Of a stretch of DNA of 64,000 nt, positions 19,087 to 27,966 are shown piece after piece. The notes under the pieces are model-generated. The model did not search any database. It saw only the letters and a list, made by a program, of their open reading frames with translations, and was not told where the DNA came from. A program made the position numbers and the translations under genes. Each line of letters starts with the position of its first letter. Within the stretch, counting starts at the first letter, position 1. This stretch comes from an uncultured Arcanobacterium sp. (lineage in GTDB: Bacteria > Actinomycetota > Actinomycetes > Actinomycetales > Actinomycetaceae): assembly GCA_958428545.1 (NCBI GenBank), contig CAUAGM010000005.1:102700-166699 (forward strand), in the 5' to 3' direction.

Positions 19087-20616
19087 TTAAGTGTATTCGC
19101 ACATAATCTCAGTAATTCCACAGAGAGGAATATCAATCCATGATGGACGATAGGCTGCTTCATATATCACTTCATAAAGGGCTTTATCGAGGATAAGAGC
19201 ATTGGCAAGCTCTGATTTTTCTGCACCATAGGCATGTAAAAATTCTGCGCGAGCAGCATTTTCCCATTCAGTTATGAGCGAGGAGTTTGCGCCTTGTTTT
19301 CGGGCGAAACCTGCTGCATAGCTGAGAGATCGAAGCATACCTGCAATATCTCGCAGGGCAAGATCAGGTTTGTTTCGTTCACTCAGCGGGCGCAAAGGCT
19401 CCCCCTCAAAATCGATAACGCGCCACCCGTCAGCACTTTCTTTCTGCGTGCCATGCTGGGAGTTGCCTTGTACGCGCAACACTTGCCCAAGATGAAAATC
19501 CCCATGAATGCGCTGCAGCTGCGGCCACGTGCTGCAAGCGGCACGAGTATAAATATCTTCGATACGTGCGGCGTATGGTTGCAGCTCTGGCACACGATCG
19601 AGAGCCTGAGCTGCACGAGCACGCCATGATGCAAGCTGAACTGCACGTGCATCGTCATTCGGCTCAGCAGTTGGCAGGGCGCTCGCGAGAGCGGTGTGCA
19701 TAGCGCGTGTGGTGTGCCCGAGCTGAGCGATAGCAGAGATTGGAAAGTTTCCACTAGTGCTAAGTTCGCTTGTAATGAGCTGCCATGCATCCACAGATCC
19801 ATCAAGAAATTCCGAAGCTGTGAGTATATCGGCTTGATACTCGCATTGGTGGTTGGCAGATACTGGCTCTGGCATATCGAAGCTGGCAGAAGAAAAACAC
19901 GCCCGCGCATACCCGTACTGCGCTGGAACCACTGCGCTGCCAGCATTATCGAGAGCACATTGAAGTTCGATATCTGGGTTGATTCCAGGGTGGACGAGCC
20001 GCAGTAATTTCACGATTATACTGCGCCCATCAGCAAGTCTATAAATAATAGAAGTGTTTGATTGCTCAGATGTGAGTTTATGTGAGGTGACGATTTTTGC
20101 AAGGCTATGGAAAGTTTCACGCAGTGGAGTGCCGTGTATTCTCAGGCAGGATATACTTCGTTGAGTATCTTCGTGAGATTCCCCGAAAATAGCTGGATGC
20201 GGTATTCCGTTAGCAGACTCGCTAGGGGTAAGGGCAGCGGCAAGCAAGGCCGCTCGCCCTTCAGGAGTGTCGGTAGCGTCGATATATATAGGCGCAGCAG
20301 CAGAACTATGTGCCGATTGGAGTTTGTGGATAATCGGCACTGCATAGAGGTTGGCTCCAGCTTCCACTAGTAGGAAAAGTATTGCGGAATCAGAGTCGTG
20401 TGCGAGCACTGTCAGATGAGTGATGTGCGCTTGCAGGCTTGGCGAAACGCTACTTTTTTGAGTCGAAGTGCCGTGTAAATCGTCACCGCAGGTGCTGCTA
20501 CTAGCCGTGATGTCGTCGCCACTTTCATCGGAGATATTAGTGGGGGCGAGAAACCAACGTTGGCTGGGCAGCCACGAGCTTAAAAATGCTTCGATAGATG
20601 ATTGATTAATGTTCAT
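19087..20616 (-). CDS. mak: Maltokinase (maltose-1-phosphate forming)
   Basis: About 509 residues. The phosphotransferase core is seen in IHGDFHLGQVL (catalytic loop) and WRVIDFEGEP (metal-binding Asp), as in Pep2/Mak. N-terminal SSWLPSQRWF is also typical. It phosphorylates maltose to maltose-1-phosphate, the donor for GlgE. I chose the ATG at 20616; a TTG at 20631 overlapping the glgE stop (TTGA) would add five residues. It is a stand-alone kinase, not fused to TreS. Confidence 0.9.
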   Translation of the reverse strand: MNINQSSIEAFLSSWLPSQRWFLAPTNISDESGDDITASSSTCGDDLHGTSTQKSSVSPSLQAHITHLTVLAHDSDSAILFLLVEAGANLYAVPIIHKLQSAHSSAAAPIYIDATDTPEGRAALLAAALTPSESANGIPHPAIFGESHEDTQRSISCLRIHGTPLRETFHSLAKIVTSHKLTSEQSNTSIIYRLADGRSIIVKLLRLVHPGINPDIELQCALDNAGSAVVPAQYGYARACFSSASFDMPEPVSANHQCEYQADILTASEFLDGSVDAWQLITSELSTSGNFPISAIAQLGHTTRAMHTALASALPTAEPNDDARAVQLASWRARAAQALDRVPELQPYAARIEDIYTRAACSTWPQLQRIHGDFHLGQVLRVQGNSQHGTQKESADGWRVIDFEGEPLRPLSERNKPDLALRDIAGMLRSLSYAAGFARKQGANSSLITEWENAARAEFLHAYGAEKSELANALILDKALYEVIYEAAYRPSWIDIPLCGITEIMCEYT

Positions 20617-20627
20617 GTGTTCGCATT

Positions 20628-22808
20628 TCAACTTTTTACTTTGACGCTAAGAATATGAGCCACTTGTCCGTGAGGATCGAGGCGCACGTATGGATTTTGA
20701 TTCCATTCATAAGTTTCGCCATTCATCTCATCGTATACCTCGAGCACAGGCGCGCTATCCCAGCGCGCAGAAGTGCCGAAGTGGCTCAGATCGAGATTGA
20801 TGACGGCATCGCGTGAAGCATAAGGGTCTATATTGACCACAACGAGCACCATATCGACATTTCCATCGGGTGATTCCTCTGGCTGAGTCACCTTCGAGAA
20901 GCAGATCACTTTATCTGAGGTGGTTGGATGAATTCTCAAATCTCGAAGCCGGCGCAAAGCGAGATGTTTATTTCGGATCTCATTGAGTGTACCGAGCAGC
21001 TGAGAAATTCCATTAGCTTGGGCGCTTTCATAATCGCGCATCTTATATTCGTATTTTTCGTTGTCGATCTGCTCTTCAGACCCTGGGCGAGCGATATTTT
21101 CGGCAAGCTCATAGCCGGAATAAATACCCCAGCAGGGAGAGCCGGTTGCTGCCAAGACGGCTCGAATAGCAAATGCTGGCACTCCTCCTCGCTGCATATA
21201 GGGTGTGAGCACGTCATGCGTAGTGGGCCAGAAGCATGGGCGGAAGTGGCTGTCTGAGATACGTGAAACTTCCCATAAATAATCTTCAAGCTCTTTCTTT
21301 TCGTTGCGCCATGGGAAATATGTATAGCTTTGCTGGAAGCCTACCTTGCCTAAGGTCTGCATCATCGGAGGATTTGTATGAGCTTCGCCCATAAACGTAA
21401 TATCCGGGTGTATCTGGTGGAATTCTTCAAAGAGTCGCTGCCAGTAGTTCAACGGCTTTGTGTGAGGGTTGTCGATGCGAAACATCGTCACCCCATGGCT
21501 GATCCATACTTCGAGCACGCGCTTAATCTCCTGATAGATCCCTTCTGGATCGTTATCAAAATTAAGCGGATAAATATCTTGATATTTTTTCGGCGGGTTT
21601 TCCGCATAAGCAATTGTGCCGTCTGCTCTGGCGGTAAACCATTCAGGGTGCTCGGTGACCCACGGATGATCGGGGGAGCACTGCAGGGCTATGTCGAGAG
21701 CAACTTCCATACCGAGTTCGTGCGCGCGTGCGACGAAATGGTCAAAATCTTCAAACGTTCCTAAATCTGGGTGAATCGCATCGTGCCCACCCTCTGAAGA
21801 ACCGATTGCGTACGGAGAGCCGGGATCGCCAGGGAGTGCTGTGAGTGTATTGTTGCGCCCTTTACGTGCAGTGGTGCCGATAGGGTTGATCGGTGTGAGA
21901 TAGATAACGTTGAACCCCATAGCGGCGATGCGTTCAAGTTCTTTTTCTGCCGTCTTAAACGTTCCTGATATCCACATATCTTTTTCGCTATCGAAATAGC
22001 AGCCGCATGTGCGCGGGAATATTTCATACCACGAGCCAACGAGAGCAGCTTCGCGCTCAACGCGAAGTTTATAGTGTGCAGATTCGCTGAGTAGTTCACG
22101 CAGTGGATAGGTGGCGAGCGCAGCGTTTACTTCCGCCGATGTGGCAGCTTCAAATTTAAGTTTGGCGCTCATGCGTTTCTTGCTCATCACGCTAATGAGA
22201 TCGCGGATTGTGGCTCGTTCGGCCGATCCTCGGGGCATAGCGTTCATTGCCCGTTTCATGACGGCAATGCCTTCAAGAAAGACGAGCTGAATATCTTGGT
22301 TGTTGCTGATCTTGATATCAGCAGTGTGGCGCCAAGTGCTGATAGGGTCACTCCATGCGCGCACTGCAAAGGTGTAGTCGCCAGGTTTCTTTGGTGTTAG
22401 CCATCCTTCATAACGAAATTCGCCTGGGCGTACATCAACCATGAGTTTTTCTTGTACCTGTTTGCCGTCAGCATCAAACAAAACACATGCTGCTCCGAAG
22501 CAGTCATGCCCTTCGCGAAAGATTGTGGCTTGTACGGGAAAGGCTTCATTTTCTACACCTTTTGCGGGCCATGTGCCGTTTTCAACAACTGGCGTGACGT
22601 CTGTGATCGGGATACGTGAGATAGGGGAGTAGTTTGGCGCCAGTGACTTAGAAGATTGTGCAGTTTTAGTGCCAGTGCTGCGCGATTTCTTTTCAGAGGT
22701 TCGGGCTGTGGTCTTAGCAGCCGAGCGCCGCGTTGAAGTAGCGGAATTCTTTGGGCTGTGAGCGGCAGTTTCTGCAGACGCGCGCGTGTGAGATGAAGAT
22801 GTAGTCAT
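20628..22808 (-). CDS. glgE: Alpha-1,4-glucan:maltose-1-phosphate maltosyltransferase GlgE
   Basis: 726 residues from the ATG at 22808; a GTG at 22835 is also open. It is a GH13_3 enzyme that adds maltosyl units from maltose-1-phosphate to alpha-glucan. Signature segments are MFRIDNPHTKPLNYW (nucleophile Asp), FMGEAHTNPP (acid Glu) and WPTTHDVLTPYMQRGG. The first roughly 65 residues are low complexity, rich in Ser, Thr, Ala and Lys, longer than in most GlgE proteins. It is the first gene of the operon glgE-mak-glgB. Confidence 0.96.
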   Translation of the reverse strand: MTTSSSHTRASAETAAHSPKNSATSTRRSAAKTTARTSEKKSRSTGTKTAQSSKSLAPNYSPISRIPITDVTPVVENGTWPAKGVENEAFPVQATIFREGHDCFGAACVLFDADGKQVQEKLMVDVRPGEFRYEGWLTPKKPGDYTFAVRAWSDPISTWRHTADIKISNNQDIQLVFLEGIAVMKRAMNAMPRGSAERATIRDLISVMSKKRMSAKLKFEAATSAEVNAALATYPLRELLSESAHYKLRVEREAALVGSWYEIFPRTCGCYFDSEKDMWISGTFKTAEKELERIAAMGFNVIYLTPINPIGTTARKGRNNTLTALPGDPGSPYAIGSSEGGHDAIHPDLGTFEDFDHFVARAHELGMEVALDIALQCSPDHPWVTEHPEWFTARADGTIAYAENPPKKYQDIYPLNFDNDPEGIYQEIKRVLEVWISHGVTMFRIDNPHTKPLNYWQRLFEEFHQIHPDITFMGEAHTNPPMMQTLGKVGFQQSYTYFPWRNEKKELEDYLWEVSRISDSHFRPCFWPTTHDVLTPYMQRGGVPAFAIRAVLAATGSPCWGIYSGYELAENIARPGSEEQIDNEKYEYKMRDYESAQANGISQLLGTLNEIRNKHLALRRLRDLRIHPTTSDKVICFSKVTQPEESPDGNVDMVLVVVNIDPYASRDAVINLDLSHFGTSARWDSAPVLEVYDEMNGETYEWNQNPYVRLDPHGQVAHILSVKVKS

Positions 22809-22834
22809 ACCTTTGATTTTAGAATATCTGCGCA

Positions 22835-22853
22835 CAGAAAATGTGATTTTCTG
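22835..22853. promoter_or_regulatory. 19-bp dyad upstream of glgE
   Basis: CAGAAAAT and ATTTTCTG are perfect reverse complements around a GTG centre, 26 bases before the glgE ATG. The position overlaps where a promoter or operator would be expected. No matching regulator is in the window. Confidence 0.35.
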
Positions 22854-23064
22854 CCTATTTATTTTATTTTATGTAGGCTGTGCGTTACTTCTGTGCGTGT
22901 TTGATGTATGCGTTTGCGCGTGCGTTATTTTCTTTTCGCCGAGCATATTTGCTCGTGGCGTGCCAATGTTTCTTTTCTCGTGTAGGTTGAAATAGAAGAG
23001 GAACTATGCTGATGAAGTGCTAAGGCTGGCAATTATCGAAATGTCTGTTTGTGCTGGAGGGTTG

Positions 23065-24384
23065 ATGAGAAAAAATTTGCTGGGTAGGAAGATACTAGCC
23101 CTCGCAGTTCCTTCTCTTGGTTCTCTTCTTGCGGAGCCGTTGATGGTGCTCGGAGATTCGGCGATGATTGGGCATGTTGGCACTGAAGAGCTTGCAGGTC
23201 TCACTCTCGCTAGCTCTATCAACGTTTTTCTTGTAGGGATGTGTATCTTTTTGGTCTATACAACCACTGCTGTGGCAGCACGTAAACTTGGCCAAGGCGA
23301 TCAGCGAGGAGCAGTCAAAGCTGGAATAGATGGAATGTGGCTTGCAACGATTGTCGGCAGTCTCCTTGCGCTGTTCGTATATATTTCAGCGCCGCTCCTT
23401 ATGGGTTTTTTTAACGCAAGCGATGGCGTATACGCCCAAGGGGTTACATATCTGCGTTCCTCTTGTTGGAGCTTATTTCCGATGGCGTGGGTGCTTGCAG
23501 GCACGGGTGCGCTTCGCGGGCAGCTTGATACTCGCACTCCATTCCTTATATCGATGAGTGGTGCTGTGTTTAACGTAGGCGTGAATGCGATCCTAATTTT
23601 TGGAGCGCATCTTTCAGTAGCTGGTGCTGGATATGGCACGTCGATTGCTTCATGTGCAATGGGTATTGCGTTTATTTTTCGTGTGACGGCGGGCGCGCGG
23701 CAATGTAAGACGGAGCTTCGCCCGCACTTCTCAGGTATTTTTAATGCTTTATGTGCTGGAGTGCCGCTGATGATTCGCACTCTCACCATGCATATTGTGA
23801 TTATGGGAACTACGTGGGTGGCGGCAAGTCAGGGAGAAGTAGCTGTGGCAGGAAGGCAGATTGCCAACGTCACGTGGGGTCTTACGGCCAATATTCTCGA
23901 TGCTCTAGCAATTGCTGCCCAGGCTCTTATCGGTTATGAGCTTGGGCGTGGAGAGAAAAGCAGAGTGCGTTTGCTCGTGCGGCAGCTGGCTGTATGGGGT
24001 GGTGGAGCAGGCGTAGTCATTGGGTTAGTGACGGTGGTAGCGGCTCCTGTCTGGCCGTGCGTTTTCAGTTCGGATGTGCAGGTGATTCAGGCGGCGATGT
24101 GTGCGCTTGTCGTGAGTGCAGTTTTCCAGCCTCTTGCTGGGATTGTATTTATGTATGACGGCGTGCTTATTGGAGCAAATGATTCTTGGTATCTCGCAAA
24201 GGCTGGAGTGGTGAATCTTGCGCTCTACACTCCAGCGCTCTGGGCGGTGTGGGTATATGCTCCGCAAGGTGCTTTGGGGCTTGCGTGGTTATGGGCGTGC
24301 TATTGTGGAGTGTTTTTTGCCGCACGCTGGCTTACGCTTAGTCTTCGTATTCGCCGCGATGCGTGGATGGGGCTGAAAGCTTAG
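23065..24384 (+). CDS. MATE family efflux transporter (DinF-like)
   Basis: 439 residues with about 12 membrane helices in two halves, typical of the MATE exporters. I chose the ATG at 23065 because TGGAGGG lies 3 bases upstream; an upstream GTG (23017) adds 16 residues that look non-native. Conserved segments include ALAVPSLGSLLAEPLMVLGDSAMIGHVG, shown here only as the family start, and GALRGQLDTRTPF. MATE proteins export cationic drugs or metabolites in exchange for Na+ or H+. The substrate is unknown. Confidence 0.9.
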   Translation: MRKNLLGRKILALAVPSLGSLLAEPLMVLGDSAMIGHVGTEELAGLTLASSINVFLVGMCIFLVYTTTAVAARKLGQGDQRGAVKAGIDGMWLATIVGSLLALFVYISAPLLMGFFNASDGVYAQGVTYLRSSCWSLFPMAWVLAGTGALRGQLDTRTPFLISMSGAVFNVGVNAILIFGAHLSVAGAGYGTSIASCAMGIAFIFRVTAGARQCKTELRPHFSGIFNALCAGVPLMIRTLTMHIVIMGTTWVAASQGEVAVAGRQIANVTWGLTANILDALAIAAQALIGYELGRGEKSRVRLLVRQLAVWGGGAGVVIGLVTVVAAPVWPCVFSSDVQVIQAAMCALVVSAVFQPLAGIVFMYDGVLIGANDSWYLAKAGVVNLALYTPALWAVWVYAPQGALGLAWLWACYCGVFFAARWLTLSLRIRRDAWMGLKA

Positions 24385-24500
24385 CTGTAGAGAAATTTCG
24401 GGATATGTGTCTAGTGTAAATAGTGGTGTATTGCAAGTGAATTAAGTGAAGAGATACTGGTCATAAATTCGTTTCAAGCCCCTCCCCTATGATTAAAATA

Positions 24501-24510
24501 AGGGTACCCT
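24501..24510. promoter_or_regulatory. Palindrome at the start point of the FG-GAP surface gene
   Basis: AGGGTACCCT is a perfect 10-bp palindrome that sits just downstream of a -10-like TATGAT (24488-24493) and 24 bases before the ATG. A repressor bound here would cover the transcription start. The flank shares CCTAATTTATT with the iron box at 48528-48564, but the spacing differs from a DtxR site. Confidence 0.35.
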
Positions 24511-24534
24511 AATTTATTTATTTGAGAGGCTTAA

Positions 24535-27500
24535 ATGAGAAATCTTTTCTTTGGCAATCTCCAACATATGATTAAAGTTTCCATATCTTCAGTCATCGTT
24601 TGTTGTTTGGCAGGATCGCTTGCTTGTGTGTCGAGTGCCTATAGCGCTGATGCAAAAGCAGAAAAATCTGCTACGACGCTTGATTCTGATGCCCGTAAAT
24701 GGGCTGGTATCGATGGTACGCGATATGGAGACAGCATTCGTAAAACGTCTCGTATCACGTATCCCGATGCTGGAAATGTGCCGCAGCTGACGTGCAATCT
24801 TGTTGGCGATATGCGTACCGACATGGTGTTTTTAGATCAGAAGAACCGCCAGATTCATATTGTTGATCATATTCCTTATGGCTCTGATGAATACGATATT
24901 GAGCGTTCGATTAAAGATCAACCAGGTGCAGTCCATATTGATCTTCCTTCAGGTGAGGGGTCTTGGCATATTGCTTGTGTAAAGAAAGTGCGCGGCGAGA
25001 ACCCAGTGCTGGCTGTTGCCAATAAAAATAAAGTATATGTAAGCGCGGTTGATTCGTTAGTAGATGGTCAAGCATTTCCAACTGACGCTACATATACGTT
25101 TGGATCTGATGTTTTGTCGATTGCTCCATTGACTTCTGGCGTTGATACGCCAGGAATGATCGTTGCTGCCCACAATAAAGTATTTGCTTTTGAACGTATT
25201 AAATCGGGCGAACAAGCAGAAAAATCTGCATCGAATTTTTGGAATATTGGCAGCAGTACCTCGGTTACTGTGGCTCCTTTGAATTATGCGTTGGGTGAAG
25301 AGCTGACGATCGGAGTTGGTGTTGCTGAAGAAAACAAAGTTTATGCAATCTCGATGGAAAATGCCAGTGGAGAAGCTGCAGACGAGGGCGTCGTCGTCCA
25401 AGCTAGTGGTGGCTCATTTGGTGCTTCACTGGTGGCAATCGGTGATGTGAATGGTGATGATATCAACGATTATGCTGTTGGTGCTCCAGGAGCCAACAAC
25501 AACGCTGGTGCTGTGGCTGTAATTTACGGAAGCACAATGACTACTGGCATGATAACAGTTGATGTCTCCTCTACGTCGGATCTGTCTGTTCGGCAGGGTG
25601 AAGATCAGGCAGGAACTTTGATTCGCCAAGCTCATCGCGGTCGGATCGGTACAAGCCTTGCCTATGTGGCGCAATATGATGCACATAATCCAGGTGCACT
25701 CGTTATTTCTCGTCCCGAAGATGAAGAGCACCCAGGTGCTGTTGTCGTCAGTGAGAAAGCGCTGAATAAGAATTGGAATACGGGGACGGGGCTGGCATCT
25801 ATTCCTGCGAATCAGTCAGTTATTCTGGCCAGTGAAGAAGGAGGTGACGGAGATGGTGGATTTTATGTAGGATCTATCCCTCCTGCAGACTCTGATATTG
25901 ACCTTTACGGTATTTATACTGGTGACAGCAAAGGTAAGGTAGACGTTTGGACTGTTGATATGCGCCGCCAAAATGAGACGACCGCTCCAGTAGAGCCTCG
26001 CTATCCTGCACCTCCTGCTCCCAGCGCAGAGCCTGCTTATAAAACTCTGGATGAGAATGATCGTAAGTCTTGGTTGGGCGGATTTACCACTGGTTTTGGC
26101 GGTGCGATTACCAGAGGAAGATGCGACGTGACGGGTGATGGAAAACCAGATCTCATTAGTGGAAGTGCAATTCGGTCTGAATATAAATTCGATCCTTACT
26201 ACGAAGACTCAACTTCGACACATGGTTGGGTTTTTAACGTTACGGGCGCTATCGATATTGTGCCGGGTGGAACTCCCGGAGGAAATATCGAAAATAATGG
26301 GCACACAATAACTATCCTTGGGCCTAAGAAAACGCAGGATCCTGCAGCAGATGCTGCAGCAGGCTTCAGCGTTGCCTGTCTAGGAGATGTTAACGGTGAC
26401 GGCAGTGACGATATAGCTGCTTCTTCTGTGACGATGGGGCGTATCTGGGTGATTTATGGCGGTAAAGATCTGCATCGCACCGATCTCAATAATCTCGATT
26501 CTTCTCGAGGCTATATTGTTGATATGCCTTATCAGATGGGCGCTGCCGGATATCAGGTCACTCGGGTTGGAGATGTTGATCATGATACCTTTGCTGATCT
26601 TGGTTTTGTGGTAGCAAATACTCCTTTGGCTATGGGGGATCGAAGTCAGTCGTACGGCACAGCATTTATCGTGAAAGGCAATGCAGAAGGGAGGAATATA
26701 GACCTTAAGGATCTTGAAAAAAATAGCTCAGACGTCATCTGGCGTGTTAATACTCCTAAAGGGCACACTCTCAACGCGTTTGCTTCTGTTGGGGATGTGA
26801 ATGCTGATGGTCTTACGGATTATGTTTTAGCAGACTTCAATAGTTTCACAGATAAGGGAACAGTGCCGGGAAGTGCGTGGGTTGTTTACGGCAACGCACG
26901 ATTCGAAAATGTTGATCTCGATAATAATATTCCTGGGTATGAGCTTGTGATGTCTGATGATGCATCTTATCGTTTGGGTGCTGGCAATTCTATAGCACCA
27001 GCTGGTGACGTCAACAACGACGGCATTGGTGATTTTGTGATCGGATTCGATGGCGGCTCTATTCAGCATCAGACTAAAGGCGGAGTCGTGTTCGTTCCAG
27101 GCACAAAAAAGACAATTGTTACACGTAATATTTCTCCACGCGATCGCGCTAAAACAGATGAAGATATTCGTATTATCACTGGAGCAAGCGTTGGGAGTTC
27201 TTTTGGCTGGGCAGTAGATACTTTGCCAGTTTCACATGAAAATCCTCAAGGTTTGCTTGCTGTAGGAGCAGGTGGGCAAGGAGACAATGGCGCTGCTTAT
27301 ATTCTTCAGCTGAAGGATTTTCCGCAAGGAATAACCTCTATTGATGAGCTAGGCGAAAAAGTGACAACAATTGAGAGCAGCGCAGAGCGTTCAAGGTTTG
27401 GTCGTTCGGTTGCGTTTATAGGTGATTATTTGGGTGCATCTACGTTGACGATAGGCGGTGACGGCGTCATCGATAATCCTTCTATCGGCGAAGAAGGCTA

Positions 27501-27825
27501 TGCTCATTCGGCGCATATTTTAGCTATCACTGCAGCAAAAGTGACTCCTGAGCAAAGTTCAACGAATGGTTCTCAGCAGATGGGTGGAAGTCGTCTGAAG
27601 CCGAACGTTACCAACAATACGATTAAGCAGGCAGATATTTCTCTCGAGGCAAAAGGCGGTGTAAAGGCGGGAGTTTCTCATCTGCCTTTGACAGGTATTC
27701 ATGCTGGATTGATGATGATATGCGTGTGCTGCGCTTGTCTTGCGGCAGGAGGTTTCGCCTCGAAGCGCTGGAGTTTTTCCAGAGTTGAATCTGCGCACAG
27801 CTTTCAAAGTAAAAATAAGAGGTAA
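24535..27825 (+). CDS. Sortase-anchored FG-GAP repeat surface protein
   Basis: 1096 residues. An N-terminal signal peptide (about residues 1-40) precedes at least six FG-GAP/integrin-alpha-type repeats with calcium-loop motifs: GDVNGDDINDY near 302, DVTGDGKPDL near 531, GDVNGDGSDDI near 617, GDVDHDTFADL near 678, GDVNADGLTDY near 752 and GDVNNDGIGDF near 823. The C-terminus has the sorting signal LPLTG at 1050, a hydrophobic stretch, and a basic tail of about 20 residues, so it should be linked to peptidoglycan. A GAGAGG ribosome site precedes the ATG. A beta-propeller adhesin is likely; the ligand is unknown. Confidence 0.88.
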   Translation: MRNLFFGNLQHMIKVSISSVIVCCLAGSLACVSSAYSADAKAEKSATTLDSDARKWAGIDGTRYGDSIRKTSRITYPDAGNVPQLTCNLVGDMRTDMVFLDQKNRQIHIVDHIPYGSDEYDIERSIKDQPGAVHIDLPSGEGSWHIACVKKVRGENPVLAVANKNKVYVSAVDSLVDGQAFPTDATYTFGSDVLSIAPLTSGVDTPGMIVAAHNKVFAFERIKSGEQAEKSASNFWNIGSSTSVTVAPLNYALGEELTIGVGVAEENKVYAISMENASGEAADEGVVVQASGGSFGASLVAIGDVNGDDINDYAVGAPGANNNAGAVAVIYGSTMTTGMITVDVSSTSDLSVRQGEDQAGTLIRQAHRGRIGTSLAYVAQYDAHNPGALVISRPEDEEHPGAVVVSEKALNKNWNTGTGLASIPANQSVILASEEGGDGDGGFYVGSIPPADSDIDLYGIYTGDSKGKVDVWTVDMRRQNETTAPVEPRYPAPPAPSAEPAYKTLDENDRKSWLGGFTTGFGGAITRGRCDVTGDGKPDLISGSAIRSEYKFDPYYEDSTSTHGWVFNVTGAIDIVPGGTPGGNIENNGHTITILGPKKTQDPAADAAAGFSVACLGDVNGDGSDDIAASSVTMGRIWVIYGGKDLHRTDLNNLDSSRGYIVDMPYQMGAAGYQVTRVGDVDHDTFADLGFVVANTPLAMGDRSQSYGTAFIVKGNAEGRNIDLKDLEKNSSDVIWRVNTPKGHTLNAFASVGDVNADGLTDYVLADFNSFTDKGTVPGSAWVVYGNARFENVDLDNNIPGYELVMSDDASYRLGAGNSIAPAGDVNNDGIGDFVIGFDGGSIQHQTKGGVVFVPGTKKTIVTRNISPRDRAKTDEDIRIITGASVGSSFGWAVDTLPVSHENPQGLLAVGAGGQGDNGAAYILQLKDFPQGITSIDELGEKVTTIESSAERSRFGRSVAFIGDYLGASTLTIGGDGVIDNPSIGEEGYAHSAHILAITAAKVTPEQSSTNGSQQMGGSRLKPNVTNNTIKQADISLEAKGGVKAGVSHLPLTGIHAGLMMICVCCACLAAGGFASKRWSFSRVESAHSFQSKNKR

Positions 27826-27895
27826 AAAATAAGAGATAAAATTTCATTTGTGCAGATGTGATTTTCTGTAAAAGAAATTTTTAAAGTATTAAAAT

Positions 27896-27935
27896 GAGTG
27901 CCCTCCATTCTTTCAGTAGAAAATGGAGGGCACTC
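27896..27935. terminator. Bidirectional terminator hairpin
   Basis: Perfect 14-base arms (27896-27909 and 27922-27935) enclose a 12-base loop between the convergent FG-GAP gene and glgP. The stem is GC-rich and sits 31 bases past the glgP stop. Confidence 0.75.
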
Positions 27936-27966
27936 GCTATGTGAAGCTATATCTTCCTAGCAATGC

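Noticed and set aside
24494..24512. Second DtxR iron box before the FG-GAP surface gene
   Set aside because: The AGGG and CCCT half-sites are directly abutted (10-bp core) rather than spaced as in the 19-base DtxR site, so I list it only as an unassigned operator candidate.
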